Shown: positions 18,542-26,379, numbered from the stretch's first letter. The stretch: DNA of 64,000 nucleotides from an uncultured Rhodospirillales bacterium (GCA_902825855.1 CADECW010000003.1:62001-126000); one strand, 5' to 3'. Notes: a model not told the origin generated them from the sequence alone. Numbers and translations: made by a program.

Positions 18542-19165
18542 ATGGCGGACAAGCTCTGGGAGATCAGCGGCGAGTACATGGAGAGCTGCAACTGCGACTA
18601 TCTGTGCCCCTGCATCTTCACCAATCCGCAGGGAGAGGCGACACACGACAATTGCGTCGCGCTCATGGTCTACCGCATCGATCGCGGCCGTCACGGAGAC
18701 ATCCAGCTCGACGGCCTGAAGTTCGCCCTGGTCATCCGGTCGGGGCGGATCATGTCGACCGGCGGTTGGGTGTTCGGCTGCGTCGTCGATGCCAAGGCCA
18801 ATGATGCGCAACGCCGTGCGCTGGCCGACATCGCCAGCGGCCAGGCCGGCGGCCCGCCGCAGATGATTCGCGACAACCTCGTGAGCGACTTCCGCGGCGT
18901 CGAATTCCGCGACATCGGCTTCACTGCCGAAGGCCTGAGCCGCTCTGCTGACATCCCGGGCATCCTCGCCTTCGAGATCGAGGGTGTGGCCTCGCGCAAT
19001 CGCTCCGGCGAGCCGTTCTACATCGACAACACTGCCCATCCGGCAAACCGCCGCCTCGCGCTCGCGCGCTCGCGCAAGACGGAGGTGCAGGGCTTCGGCC
19101 TTGGCCTCAGCCTCGCCGGCAAGGGCAACAATGGACACTTCGCGCCGTTCGCCTGGGCCGCCTGA
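18542..19165 (+). CDS. DUF1326 domain-containing protein
   Basis: The 207-residue protein begins MADKLWEISGEYMESCNCDYLCPC, the Cys-rich signature of DUF1326. It then has FALVIRSGRIMSTGGWVFGCVVDAKAND and an EFRDIGFTAEG strand region. The upstream in-frame extension to 18455 is unlikely. The conserved Cys pairs suggest metal or redox function, though the family has no settled activity. It overlaps by 35 bp the start of a DUF2182 membrane protein, and the two families are often neighbours. Its stop lies in the first unit of a 12-bp tandem repeat. Confidence 0.85.
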   Translation: MADKLWEISGEYMESCNCDYLCPCIFTNPQGEATHDNCVALMVYRIDRGRHGDIQLDGLKFALVIRSGRIMSTGGWVFGCVVDAKANDAQRRALADIASGQAGGPPQMIRDNLVSDFRGVEFRDIGFTAEGLSRSADIPGILAFEIEGVASRNRSGEPFYIDNTAHPANRRLALARSRKTEVQGFGLGLSLAGKGNNGHFAPFAWAA

Positions 19166-19994
19166 CGCGCCGCCTGACGCGCCGCCTGACGCGCCGCACA
19201 AACGGCGGCCGCCCGACGGCGGCGGCCCGCCGCCGCTCCTGGAGCTGATGCTGGGCCCCAGGCTGCCCATCGCCGCTGCGCTCTTCGGCACCACCGTCCT
19301 TTGCTGGCTCTACCTTTTCGCCGAGGCGGCGGACATGCGGGCGATGGGCGACATGACCATGGCGATGCCGCCGAGAGGCGCCGTCGACCTCGTCCTGCTG
19401 CTGGTGATGTGGTGGGTGATGATGATCGGCATGATGCTGCCGAGCGCCGCGCCGATGATCCTGACCTTCGCCACGGTCAACGCCCGCCGGCGCGCCCGCG
19501 CCCAGCCGTGGGTGCCGACGGCCTTGTTCGCGGCGGGCTACCTGCTCGCCTGGGGTGGCTTCAGCATCGCCGCGACCTTGGCGCAGTGGGCTCTCGAGAG
19601 CGTGGCACTGGTTTCGCCGATGGCCATGTCGGTGACCAGCACGCGGCTGGGCGGCGTGCTGTTCCTCGCCGCCGGCGTCTACCAGCTGACGCCGCTCAAG
19701 CATGCCTGCCTCGTCGCCTGCCGTTCGCCCTTCGATTTCGTCGTCAATCGTTGGCAGGACGGCGCGCTGGGCGCCATGCGCATGGGTTTCGAGCACGGCC
19801 TCTCATGCCTCGGCTGCTGCTGGATCCTGATGGCGCTCCTGTTCGTCTTCGGTGCGATGAACCTCTTGTGGGTCGCAGTCCTCGCCGTCGTTGTGCTGGT
19901 CGAGAAGCTGTTGCCGTTCGGCGAGTGGACGGCCCGCATGGGTGGGCTGCTGCTGATGGGCTGGGGCGCGTGGCTGCTCGCCATCCCATCCTAG
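19131..19994 (+). CDS. DUF2182 domain-containing integral membrane protein
   Basis: The 287-residue protein starts at ATG 19131 with AAGGG upstream, inside the DUF1326 gene. After a Pro-rich N-terminus with three PPDA units it has about seven hydrophobic helices. It also has the family hallmarks MWWVMMIGMMLPSAAPM and LTPLKHACLVACRSP, plus a GLSCLGCCW segment. DUF2182 is described as a predicted metal-binding membrane protein of unknown role; the Met/His/Cys-rich helices here fit that. With DUF1326 it forms a two-gene unit. The stop interlocks with the convergent DUF2218 gene. Confidence 0.88.
   Translation: MDTSRRSPGPPDAPPDAPPDAPHKRRPPDGGGPPPLLELMLGPRLPIAAALFGTTVLCWLYLFAEAADMRAMGDMTMAMPPRGAVDLVLLLVMWWVMMIGMMLPSAAPMILTFATVNARRRARAQPWVPTALFAAGYLLAWGGFSIAATLAQWALESVALVSPMAMSVTSTRLGGVLFLAAGVYQLTPLKHACLVACRSPFDFVVNRWQDGALGAMRMGFEHGLSCLGCCWILMALLFVFGAMNLLWVAVLAVVVLVEKLLPFGEWTARMGGLLLMGWGAWLLAIPS
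19157..19192 (+). repeat. Three 12-bp tandem repeats at a gene overlap
   Basis: GCCGCCTGACGC is repeated three times without change. In the DUF1326 frame the first unit carries the stop TGA. In the overlapping DUF2182 frame the units encode Pro-Pro-Asp-Ala three times. Slippage here would change only the length of the DUF2182 N-terminus. Confidence 0.9.
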
Positions 19995-20320
19995 CCGTTC
20001 GGCGTGTCCTGCCAACAGAAGGCGAGCGGCGCCTCGCGAAAGGCGAAGCGGTCGATGTGGCGGGCGACGGCGCCCTTGAGCGCCTCGAGCTGGCCGGAGG
20101 CGCTCGCCTCCAGCCTGCATTCGAGGCCGTCGTCATGGGCCTGCATCAGGAGGGTGGCGTCGCCCGGCCAGTCGGCGCCTCGCGCGTTGCGCGGGAAGAT
20201 CACGCCGCCCTTCTGCCCGGTGAACTCGACGGTGAGGTTGTGGCTCCAGTGCTTGCAGAGCTGCTGGAGGTAGCGGCTGGCCTCGTTGGTGGGGACGCGG
20301 ACACTGCTGTTGTAAGTCAT
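19991..20320 (-). CDS. DUF2218 domain-containing protein
   Basis: The 109-residue protein has the DUF2218 pattern: RVPTNEASRYLQQLCKHWSHNL, then GDATLLMQAHDDGLECRLEA and ARHIDRFAFREAPLAFCWQ at the C-terminus. This small soluble family is often linked to iron/siderophore genes, but its function is unproven. It starts one base after the PadR stop, so it is translated from the same transcript and is likely the regulator's target. Confidence 0.85.
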   Translation of the reverse strand: MTYNSSVRVPTNEASRYLQQLCKHWSHNLTVEFTGQKGGVIFPRNARGADWPGDATLLMQAHDDGLECRLEASASGQLEALKGAVARHIDRFAFREAPLAFCWQDTPNG

Positions 20321-20321
20321 C

Positions 20322-21026
20322 TTACAGCCTCTCGATCTTGCGCGCGGCTTCGTCGAGGATGGCCGCGACCTCGTGCATGGTTTCGGTCTGCACGCCTTCG
20401 CGGCCGAGCCGGTCGAGCAGGACGGTGCGCAGGTTGCCCATGGCGCGGCGCACCGGGCCGCCGTCGGTCCGCTGGCGCATCGAGGCGAGCTCGGCCAGGC
20501 GCGCAAACAGCGCCTCGACTTCCTGCTTCTTCGCGTCGAGCTCGGCCGTGCCGTCGGCGGTGACGGCGAACGGCTTGCGCGGACCTTCGGCCGTCGCCTC
20601 TTCGATGCGGCCCATGTCCTGCAGCAGGGTGAGGGTGGGGTAGATCACGCCGGGACTCGGCACATAGGCGCCGCCCGTCAGCTCTTCGATGGCGCGGATC
20701 AGCTCGTAGCCGTGGCGCGGCTGGTCGGCGATCAGCTTCAGCAGGACGAGCTGCAGCTCGCCCGAATCGAACACGCGCCTGCGCCTGCCACGGCCCTCGC
20801 CGTGCTGGCCGTCGCGGCCGAAACCGTGGCGGCCGCGATGGCCGAAATGGCGTCCAAAATTACGTCCACTGGGGCCGCGATCGTGTGCGAGCTCGAGCGA
20901 GCAAGCGTCGTCGGATCCGTCTGTCCTGGAGCGCCGATGGAAGCCACGGCGATGGTGGCCGTCGTTGCCGTGCCAATGGCGTCGACCCGCTTCGGGGTCA
21001 TCGTCGGTCGGGTGGGAAAATCTCAC
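20322..21026 (-). CDS. PadR-family transcriptional regulator with His/Gly-rich N-terminal extension
   Basis: The 234-residue protein has a C-terminal winged-helix PadR domain starting near residue 88 (ELQLVLLKLIADQPRHGYELIRAIEELTGGAYVPSPGVIYPTL). A coiled dimerisation region (LDAKKQEVEALFARL) follows. The first 85 residues are low-complexity and rich in His, Gly, Arg and Asp, e.g. GRHFGHRGRHGFGRDGQHGEG. That could bind metal ions, which would make it a metal-responsive repressor; this is inference. It leads the operon with the DUF2218 gene, and an AT-rich inverted repeat lies 35 bp before its start. Confidence 0.85.
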   Translation of the reverse strand: MRFSHPTDDDPEAGRRHWHGNDGHHRRGFHRRSRTDGSDDACSLELAHDRGPSGRNFGRHFGHRGRHGFGRDGQHGEGRGRRRRVFDSGELQLVLLKLIADQPRHGYELIRAIEELTGGAYVPSPGVIYPTLTLLQDMGRIEEATAEGPRKPFAVTADGTAELDAKKQEVEALFARLAELASMRQRTDGGPVRRAMGNLRTVLLDRLGREGVQTETMHEVAAILDEAARKIERL

Positions 21027-21056
21027 TGTCGTAATCCTCTATGTTGAGTCATTACG

Positions 21057-21075
21057 AAGATATATCTTAGACATA
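21057..21075 (-). promoter_or_regulatory. Candidate PadR operator
   Basis: Two overlapping dyads sit upstream of the PadR gene: the perfect 12-mer AAGATATATCTT (21057-21068) and the 15-mer TATATCT-T-AGACATA (21061-21075), which has one mismatch. The AT richness is exceptional for the neighbourhood. PadR-family regulators commonly bind such ATATCT/AGATAT dyads at their own promoters. Confidence 0.55.
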
Positions 21076-21182
21076 GCGGCGTTCAAGAGAGCATTTGAGG
21101 CATTTTGAAGGCAAAAGATCGGTCGCGGCGGCCCCGCGCGTCATCCAATCGACATGACAGGGTAACGACGGCGCAACGGCTT

Positions 21183-21202
21183 CGATTCAAAACAGCGAAT
21201 CG
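21183..21202 (-). terminator. Weak hairpin after the psd gene
   Basis: The six-base inverted repeat CGATTC / GAATCG with an 8-base loop lies 8 bp past the stop of the decarboxylase gene. No T-run follows, so it is at best a weak terminator. Confidence 0.25.
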
Positions 21203-21209
21203 AGGATCG

Positions 21210-22085
21210 TCACGGCAGGTGCATGAGCGCTCGGCCCATCCGGATGGAAGTGCCTTCGCGAACACCGTCGCAGAGCCGGAAGCCCGGCGGCGCGAACACG
21301 ATGATCGTCGATCCGTGCTCGAACCAGCCGAGCTCGTCGCCTTTGCGGACAAGGGTCGCACACTCGATATCCGCGGCGCCGCGATAGTTCATGTTCATCG
21401 TCACATCGAGGAAATGCAGACGGATGCTGGCGACCAGGATCGCTGCGACCGGCACGAGCGTCACGAGATGACCGACTCCGTCGCCAGCGCCGAGCCTGGT
21501 CCGGACCACGGCGCGCTCGTTCTTGCAGAACAGGTTCTCCACGCGTCGCAAGGCGATCGGATTGACGTTCCATGTGTCGCCCGAGATGTAGGTCACGCGC
21601 TCGATCGTGCCGTCATGGGGCGCATGGAAGCGGTGATACATGCTCGAGGTGAGCCGCAGCGTCGCGTAGTGGCCGTCGCGATAAGTCTCGATCAGTGCCG
21701 GATCGACCAGCAGGTCGTGCAGCGCATAGGGGAAGCCCTTGGCCTGCAGCGCTTGAGTGCCGTCTACCGTCCCGCAGGTACCTACAATCGCGTCGCACGG
21801 GCTGACAAGTACCCGCGGGTCGCCGACGACCGGCCGCGCGCCGGGCTTGAGCTCGCGCGTGAAGCAGGCATGCAGGCTCTTGAAGGAATGCAGCCTGGCA
21901 TCGCTGAGATCGAGGTCGGCAAACAGGCGCCACATCGCGATCGAGGCGCGTGCCACGACGGGATTCTCGATCTGGCTGAACCATCCGAGGAAGCGCGTGG
22001 CGAGCCGCCGGGGAATCCGGTTGGTCAGCAGGAAGTTGATGTCCTCCTGCTGGAGGATCCTTCCGAGTTCGGAACGCAGGGTCAT
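21210..22085 (-). CDS. psd: Phosphatidylserine decarboxylase
   Basis: The 291-residue proenzyme converts phosphatidylserine to phosphatidylethanolamine at the inner membrane. The triad typical of the family is visible: Asp in LVSPCDAIVG, His in SSMYHRFHAPHDG, and the self-cleavage Ser in GWFEHGSTIIVF (a GST motif). Cleavage at Gly-Ser would create the pyruvoyl group on the short alpha chain. The family usually has LGST; here it reads HGST. The gene is divergent from a membrane-anchored aminotransferase with only 11 bp between start codons. A plain role in phosphatidylethanolamine synthesis is likely, but a cluster role with the neighbours is possible. Confidence 0.9.
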   Translation of the reverse strand: MTLRSELGRILQQEDINFLLTNRIPRRLATRFLGWFSQIENPVVARASIAMWRLFADLDLSDARLHSFKSLHACFTRELKPGARPVVGDPRVLVSPCDAIVGTCGTVDGTQALQAKGFPYALHDLLVDPALIETYRDGHYATLRLTSSMYHRFHAPHDGTIERVTYISGDTWNVNPIALRRVENLFCKNERAVVRTRLGAGDGVGHLVTLVPVAAILVASIRLHFLDVTMNMNYRGAADIECATLVRKGDELGWFEHGSTIIVFAPPGFRLCDGVREGTSIRMGRALMHLP

Positions 22086-22096
22086 GGGGAGCTGAG

Positions 22097-23827
22097 ATGG
22101 CTGTGATGTTGGACGCCTGGTCGATTGCCGCGGCGCTGGCCGCTTGCCTGCTCGCGGTCGTGCTGGGCATGAAGCTGCGGTCGCGGCTCGCCCTGTCGCG
22201 TGCCAAGCACCGGTCGCTCGCCGGGCATTCGCGCCTCTCGCGCCGCATCGCCGCGCTGGTGCCGCGCTATGCCTACGACGACGCGCAGTTCTTCCGTGCC
22301 GACGACGCCGATACGGATATTGTCGAGCGGCGACGCGCCGGCTTCGATGAGCTGTCGCGCAAGCTGCGGCTCGAGGCAGTGCACACGCTCGGCCGCACCG
22401 CCGAGGCCGCGCCGCACATCTCGGACCTGCAGTTCACCGAAAGCTACCGCGTGCCCTTCCAATTCAACCCGCGCGTCAAGGCGGCCCTGCCGGCGGGTTC
22501 CTTCGTCGAGTCGTCGAACGGCGTGCAGGTTACCGATCTCGACGGCAATTCCGCTTACGATCTGAGCGGCTCCTACGGCGTGAATTTGCTCGGCTACGAT
22601 TTCTACAAGGGCTGCATGGAGCGCGGCGCCCGGCGCGTCGATGCGCTTGGTCCGGTCCTGGGGTCGTACCCATTGCTGGTGGCCGACAATGCCGCGCGCC
22701 TTGCCCGGATTTCGGGCATGGACGAGGTCTCGTTCCACATGTCCGGGACGGAGGCGGTCATGCAGGCTGTACGCCTGGCGCGCTACCACACGAAACGCTC
22801 CCACGTCGTCCGTTTCTGCGGCGCATATCACGGCTGGTGGGGCGACGTTCAGCCGGGCGTCGGCAATCCGGAGCGCGTGCGCGACACCTACACGCTGGCC
22901 GAGATGTCCGACGCCACGCTCGCCGTGCTGCGCAGCCGTCACGACATCGCCTGCGTGCTGGTCAATCCGGTGCAGGCGCTCTATCCGAACATCGCCGCAC
23001 CTGCCGATTCGACCCTGGTCGCAAGCCGGCCGGACAAGAGAGTCGAGCGCGCGGCCTACGCGGCGTGGCTGAAGGCGCTGCGCGCGGTCTGCAGCGCGCG
23101 CGGCATCGTGCTGATCTTCGACGAGGTCTTCCTCGGCTTCCGCCTGGCGCCGGGCGGAGCCCAGCAATATTTTGGCGTCGCGGCCGACATCGTGACCTAT
23201 GGCAAGACGGTCGGCGGCGGCTTCCCCATCGGGGTGGTGTGTGGCCGGCACCGCTTCATGAAGCGTTACCGCGACGACCGCCCCGCCGACATCTGCTTCG
23301 CCCGCGGGACTTTCAATTCCCATCCCTACGTCATGGCGGCGATGAACGAGTTCCTGCTCCATCTCGACAGCCCAGGAATGCAGGCGCTCTATCGCGAACT
23401 CGACGTCATCTGGGAGGCGCGGACGGAGTCGCTCAATCGCCGGCTCGCCGAGCGCGATCTGCCGCTCCATGTCGCGGCGTTGTCGACGGTGTGGACCGTC
23501 TGCCATAGGCGGTCGTCGCGATACAACTGGATGTTCCAGTACTATCTTAGAAGCGAAGGCCTGGCCTTGAGCTGGATCGGCACCGGCCGCCTGATCTTCA
23601 GCCTGAACTTCACCGATGCAGATTTCGAGGCCGTGGCCGAGCGCTTCCTGGCCGCCGCCGAAGCGATGCGCCGCGACGGCTGGTGGGAAACCGGCGCTCT
23701 TGCCACCGACAGGGCCATCAAGCGACGGATCCTGCGCGAGATGCTGCGCCAGTTCTTCCCTCCGCGGCGAAGCTCCCCATCGCAAGCCGACGGGGAGGCA
23801 CTGCACGCTCTAGACGCCCGTCTGTGA
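22097..23827 (+). CDS. Membrane-anchored class III PLP aminotransferase (GSA-aminomutase-like)
   Basis: The 576-residue protein is longer than usual class III enzymes. An N-terminal helix (residues about 6-25) should anchor it to the membrane. The catalytic part has MSGTEA (215-220), YHGWWGD (244-250), the cofactor Asp342 in IFDEVFLGFR and the Schiff-base Lys370 in TYGKTVGGGFPIG. This resembles glutamate-1-semialdehyde aminomutase, but the anchor and the long 120-residue front part are unusual. It starts 11 bp from psd on the other strand. A lipid-linked amino or keto substrate is a fair inference. The C-terminus (about 20 residues) overlaps a palindromic element and the convergent gene. Confidence 0.82.
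   Translation: MAVMLDAWSIAAALAACLLAVVLGMKLRSRLALSRAKHRSLAGHSRLSRRIAALVPRYAYDDAQFFRADDADTDIVERRRAGFDELSRKLRLEAVHTLGRTAEAAPHISDLQFTESYRVPFQFNPRVKAALPAGSFVESSNGVQVTDLDGNSAYDLSGSYGVNLLGYDFYKGCMERGARRVDALGPVLGSYPLLVADNAARLARISGMDEVSFHMSGTEAVMQAVRLARYHTKRSHVVRFCGAYHGWWGDVQPGVGNPERVRDTYTLAEMSDATLAVLRSRHDIACVLVNPVQALYPNIAAPADSTLVASRPDKRVERAAYAAWLKALRAVCSARGIVLIFDEVFLGFRLAPGGAQQYFGVAADIVTYGKTVGGGFPIGVVCGRHRFMKRYRDDRPADICFARGTFNSHPYVMAAMNEFLLHLDSPGMQALYRELDVIWEARTESLNRRLAERDLPLHVAALSTVWTVCHRRSSRYNWMFQYYLRSEGLALSWIGTGRLIFSLNFTDADFEAVAERFLAAAEAMRRDGWWETGALATDRAIKRRILREMLRQFFPPRRSSPSQADGEALHALDARL
23773..23797. repeat. Short palindrome at convergent gene ends
   Basis: CTCCCCATCG and CGACGGGGAG form a 10-base stem (one mismatch) with a 5-base loop. 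It is inside the last codons of the aminotransferase gene and just beyond the stop of the facing gene. It resembles the hairpin at 43683 (GCTCCCC-atc-GGGGAGC). It could act as a bidirectional terminator or be a small dispersed element. Confidence 0.45.
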
Positions 23828-24502
23828 CGCCGGCACCGGAACCTCCTCGGCGCTCTCCTCTCCCAGATCCGGCATGATCTCGTCGGGAAGGATCGGCGCC
23901 GCGACGGCCTGCGCGGTGTGCCGCGTGTAACCGCCGGTCACCAGTTCCCACGGAGCGCGGTGATAGAGCTTGATGTCGTGGAACGGGTCGGTGGCGATCT
24001 TGGTCGCCCACACCAGGCCGGTCTGCAGGTCCTTCAGCAGGAAGAGCTGCACGACGCGAAAGGCGATGCCCGAGAGGCCGACCACCAGCCACAACTCGCC
24101 GACATGGGTGACGAATTCGGACCAGTCGGCGTGCGGCCTGAAGATCCCGAGCAAGGTCGGATCGGCGACCAGCACAAGCGGCGAAGCCGCCCAGATAGCC
24201 AGCAGCACCAGCTTGCGCTTGATGTTGTAGCCCACCTTGATTTCTTCCTTGTACTCGTCGGTCGCCTGGTTGATCTGGTCGTAACCGCGCGGTTCGAAGA
24301 ACAGATGGCCGACCTGGCGCGTGGTCATCGCGACCAGCCAGCCGATCAGCGCCGCCATGGCGGGATCGGAGAACGCCACCACATAGGCGAACAGGAAGCT
24401 GGTCGCACTGACGAAATGCAGCGACTGGTTGACCTTGCTGTGGTGGTAGTAGCGATGGTCGTCCCAACGCTGCACCTTCAGCTCGTTGAAGAAACCACTC
24501 AT
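23810..24502 (-). CDS. Polytopic membrane protein, distantly Mpo1/DUF962-like
   Basis: The 230-residue protein is read from MSGFFNELKVQRWDDHRYYHH with AAGGACA upstream. A His-rich N-terminus (DDHRYYHHSKVNQSLHF) precedes four hydrophobic helices around residues 25-60, 95-115, 135-160 and possibly 165-175. A soluble tail rich in Glu/Pro follows. The H-x-N-x-x-x-H arrangement before the first helix recalls Mpo1/YGL010W-type proteins, where His residues bind Fe for alpha-oxidation of hydroxy-fatty acids. The resemblance is weak and not secure. It sits downstream of the putative oxygenase, on the same strand with a 244-bp gap. Confidence 0.5.
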   Translation of the reverse strand: MSGFFNELKVQRWDDHRYYHHSKVNQSLHFVSATSFLFAYVVAFSDPAMAALIGWLVAMTTRQVGHLFFEPRGYDQINQATDEYKEEIKVGYNIKRKLVLLAIWAASPLVLVADPTLLGIFRPHADWSEFVTHVGELWLVVGLSGIAFRVVQLFLLKDLQTGLVWATKIATDPFHDIKLYHRAPWELVTGGYTRHTAQAVAAPILPDEIMPDLGEESAEEVPVPASQTGV

Positions 24503-24746
24503 GAGCGCTGTCCTTGTCGATGGAGGGAGAGGCGCAGCCGGTCGCAATCGCTGGCCCTGGGAGGGGCGGCGGCCGGCGCTGGGTCGGCGCAAGGGGTGAA
24601 GCTCGGTCCGTGCCGGCAGGCCGGATCGATGGGAGGGGGCACTTTCAGCAGTCTTCTTGTTTCCAGCGATGCAGCGAGACAGAGGCGTGTCCCGGCCGGC
24701 GGTCGGACGACCGTTGCACGCCAGTGACCTTGGTACCGCGTTCCAG

Positions 24747-25601
24747 TTACAGGAAAGAGACGCCCCGGATCGCGACGGCGAGCACCGCGGCGGCCGTGCT
24801 GCCGACGAGGACCAGCGGAATCAGTGGGTGGACGTTGTTGAGACGCCGGAAAAGATTGCACAGGACGCCGACGGCGCGCTCGGCCGGTGTGCGCGGGCTC
24901 TTGGAGTATTCCATTGCCGCCTTGACGACAAAAAACACGGCGGTGTTGGCAGCGAGCGCCGCCTGCCCGGCGACGGCGGCATTGCGCGGCGTCACCAGGT
25001 AGTTGCACTTCAGCAGGATGCGCTGGCGGTCGGCCGGATTGTACTGGCCTTCGACCCAGTGCAGCTCGCGGTGGAAGTCGAGCAAGCCGAATTCGTAAGT
25101 CTCGAACGCCTTCTCGACTCGGCTGTCGTCGAAAACGACTTTGTAAGTGGCGTCGGACTGCAGGTAAATCAGCGCCCGCACGACCACGCTCGACGCCAGG
25201 AAGCGCAGGTTGCCGTCGTAGTGTTTGTCGAACAGACCCTGATCGCCGCCGCGATCCTTGTTGTAATGCGAGATGTAGAGTTCGTCGGTGTGCTTCATCG
25301 GCGCAATGACGCTGCCTGGCGCCACCTCGCGTGCGATCAGCGAGCGGATGAGTGCGCTGTCGCGCAATCGGTCGATCTCGGCGACTACCGGATCGGGCAA
25401 GGTGCTGACATAGACATGCTTGGAGGGTCGCTCGGCCAGCTCGGTGAAGTAGCGCTCCTCGACCCATCGCGTCAGGCCATCGATCACGGCTCGGTCGGCG
25501 CGATCGTCGAATCGGCCGATGGTCGCCGGAAAATGCCGTAAAGCCTCCATCCGTGGCCGGACCGCTGGGCTTTCATCGGCCTCGTTCAGCATGCTGCTCA
25601 T
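24747..25601 (-). CDS. Putative 2OG-Fe(II) oxygenase-like protein with C-terminal membrane helix
   Basis: The 284-residue protein starts at ATG 25601 behind AAGGAG. Residues 85-205 read like a double-stranded beta-helix oxygenase: an iron-binding His127-x-Asp129 in FDKHYDGNLRF, a strand LIYLQSDATYKVVF, then His177 or His181 in DFHRELHWVEG, and Arg194 in QRILLKCNYL that could bind 2-oxoglutarate. Residues 209-228 and 259-278 are hydrophobic, so the domain is membrane-tethered. The fold assignment rests on this residue spacing only. The start overlaps the PEMT-like stop in ATGA, which ties the two together. Confidence 0.55.
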   Translation of the reverse strand: MSSMLNEADESPAVRPRMEALRHFPATIGRFDDRADRAVIDGLTRWVEERYFTELAERPSKHVYVSTLPDPVVAEIDRLRDSALIRSLIAREVAPGSVIAPMKHTDELYISHYNKDRGGDQGLFDKHYDGNLRFLASSVVVRALIYLQSDATYKVVFDDSRVEKAFETYEFGLLDFHRELHWVEGQYNPADRQRILLKCNYLVTPRNAAVAGQAALAANTAVFFVVKAAMEYSKSPRTPAERAVGVLCNLFRRLNNVHPLIPLVLVGSTAAAVLAVAIRGVSFL

Positions 25602-26374
25602 GATGTTCTCCTTGCGGTTTGCTTCTCCGGCGGCGCGTAGCAGAGGTACAAAGCCGAGGCGCAGGTGATGGCGGCCAGGCCCGCCAGCGCGGTCGGCACG
25701 GTCAAAGCCCTGCCGGATCCGGGCGCAGCGACTGCCGCGACTGCCGCGGCCACGATGGTGCCGGCGAAGACGGCCACACCCCCAATGCGCACGGCGCGGC
25801 GGCGTGTGCTCGCCAGTTCCATTGCGAGCAAGCCGATGTTGAGCCCGACATGCAGGCAGGCCAGCGGCCACCACTGCTCTTTGAATACCGGATTGATCAG
25901 GGTGCCGCCGAACGCCGCGACGTTGCCGAGGATCATGGGATGAGCGGTCAGCGAATAGGGGAACGTCGTGATTCTAAGGAGCGGCAGGCCTGCCACTTCA
26001 TGGCCGTAGTAGGTTCGATCGACTCCGAGGGCCATTGCGGCGCGGACGTTCAACAGGATGCCGACGGCGATGACGATCAGGGAGACGGTGTCGATCGGTG
26101 CGGCGAGATAGACGGCAGCCAGGGTGGCGACGGCGATGGTCTTCATCGCTACGGCATCGCGCTTGAAGATCTCCAGGGAGATCGCGCCGAAGGCGAATGC
26201 GAGCCAGTAGAGATAATAGTGCCAGAAGCTCAGCAGATAGACCGCAAGCGCCAGGCTATCCTCAAGGGCAGCGCCGATCAGGATCGACAGGAGGAGCAGG
26301 ACGCACGACAGCGTCGATCCGTTGCGCGCTATGGCGGCGCGCAAGCACCCGGGATGCTCAGACCGGACGGCCAT
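25598..26374 (-). CDS. PEMT/isoprenylcysteine-type membrane methyltransferase-like protein
   Basis: The 258-residue integral membrane protein has about six hydrophobic helices. It contains GVDRTYYGHEVAGLP and TTFPYSLTAHPMILGN (residues 137-151). A Pro-Tyr...His-Pro-Met...Gly run at a helix start is typical of phospholipid N-methyltransferases and related SAM-dependent membrane methyltransferases. It could methylate an amino-lipid head group; psd in the same cluster would supply phosphatidylethanolamine. The family call is from this motif and topology only. It is coupled to the oxygenase-like gene by a 4-bp overlap. A tight hairpin (26380-26394) sits 5 bases before its ATG, so the true start may be further in. 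Confidence 0.55.
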   Translation of the reverse strand: MAVRSEHPGCLRAAIARNGSTLSCVLLLLSILIGAALEDSLALAVYLLSFWHYYLYWLAFAFGAISLEIFKRDAVAMKTIAVATLAAVYLAAPIDTVSLIVIAVGILLNVRAAMALGVDRTYYGHEVAGLPLLRITTFPYSLTAHPMILGNVAAFGGTLINPVFKEQWWPLACLHVGLNIGLLAMELASTRRRAVRIGGVAVFAGTIVAAAVAAVAAPGSGRALTVPTALAGLAAITCASALYLCYAPPEKQTARRTS

Positions 26375-26379
26375 TCATG

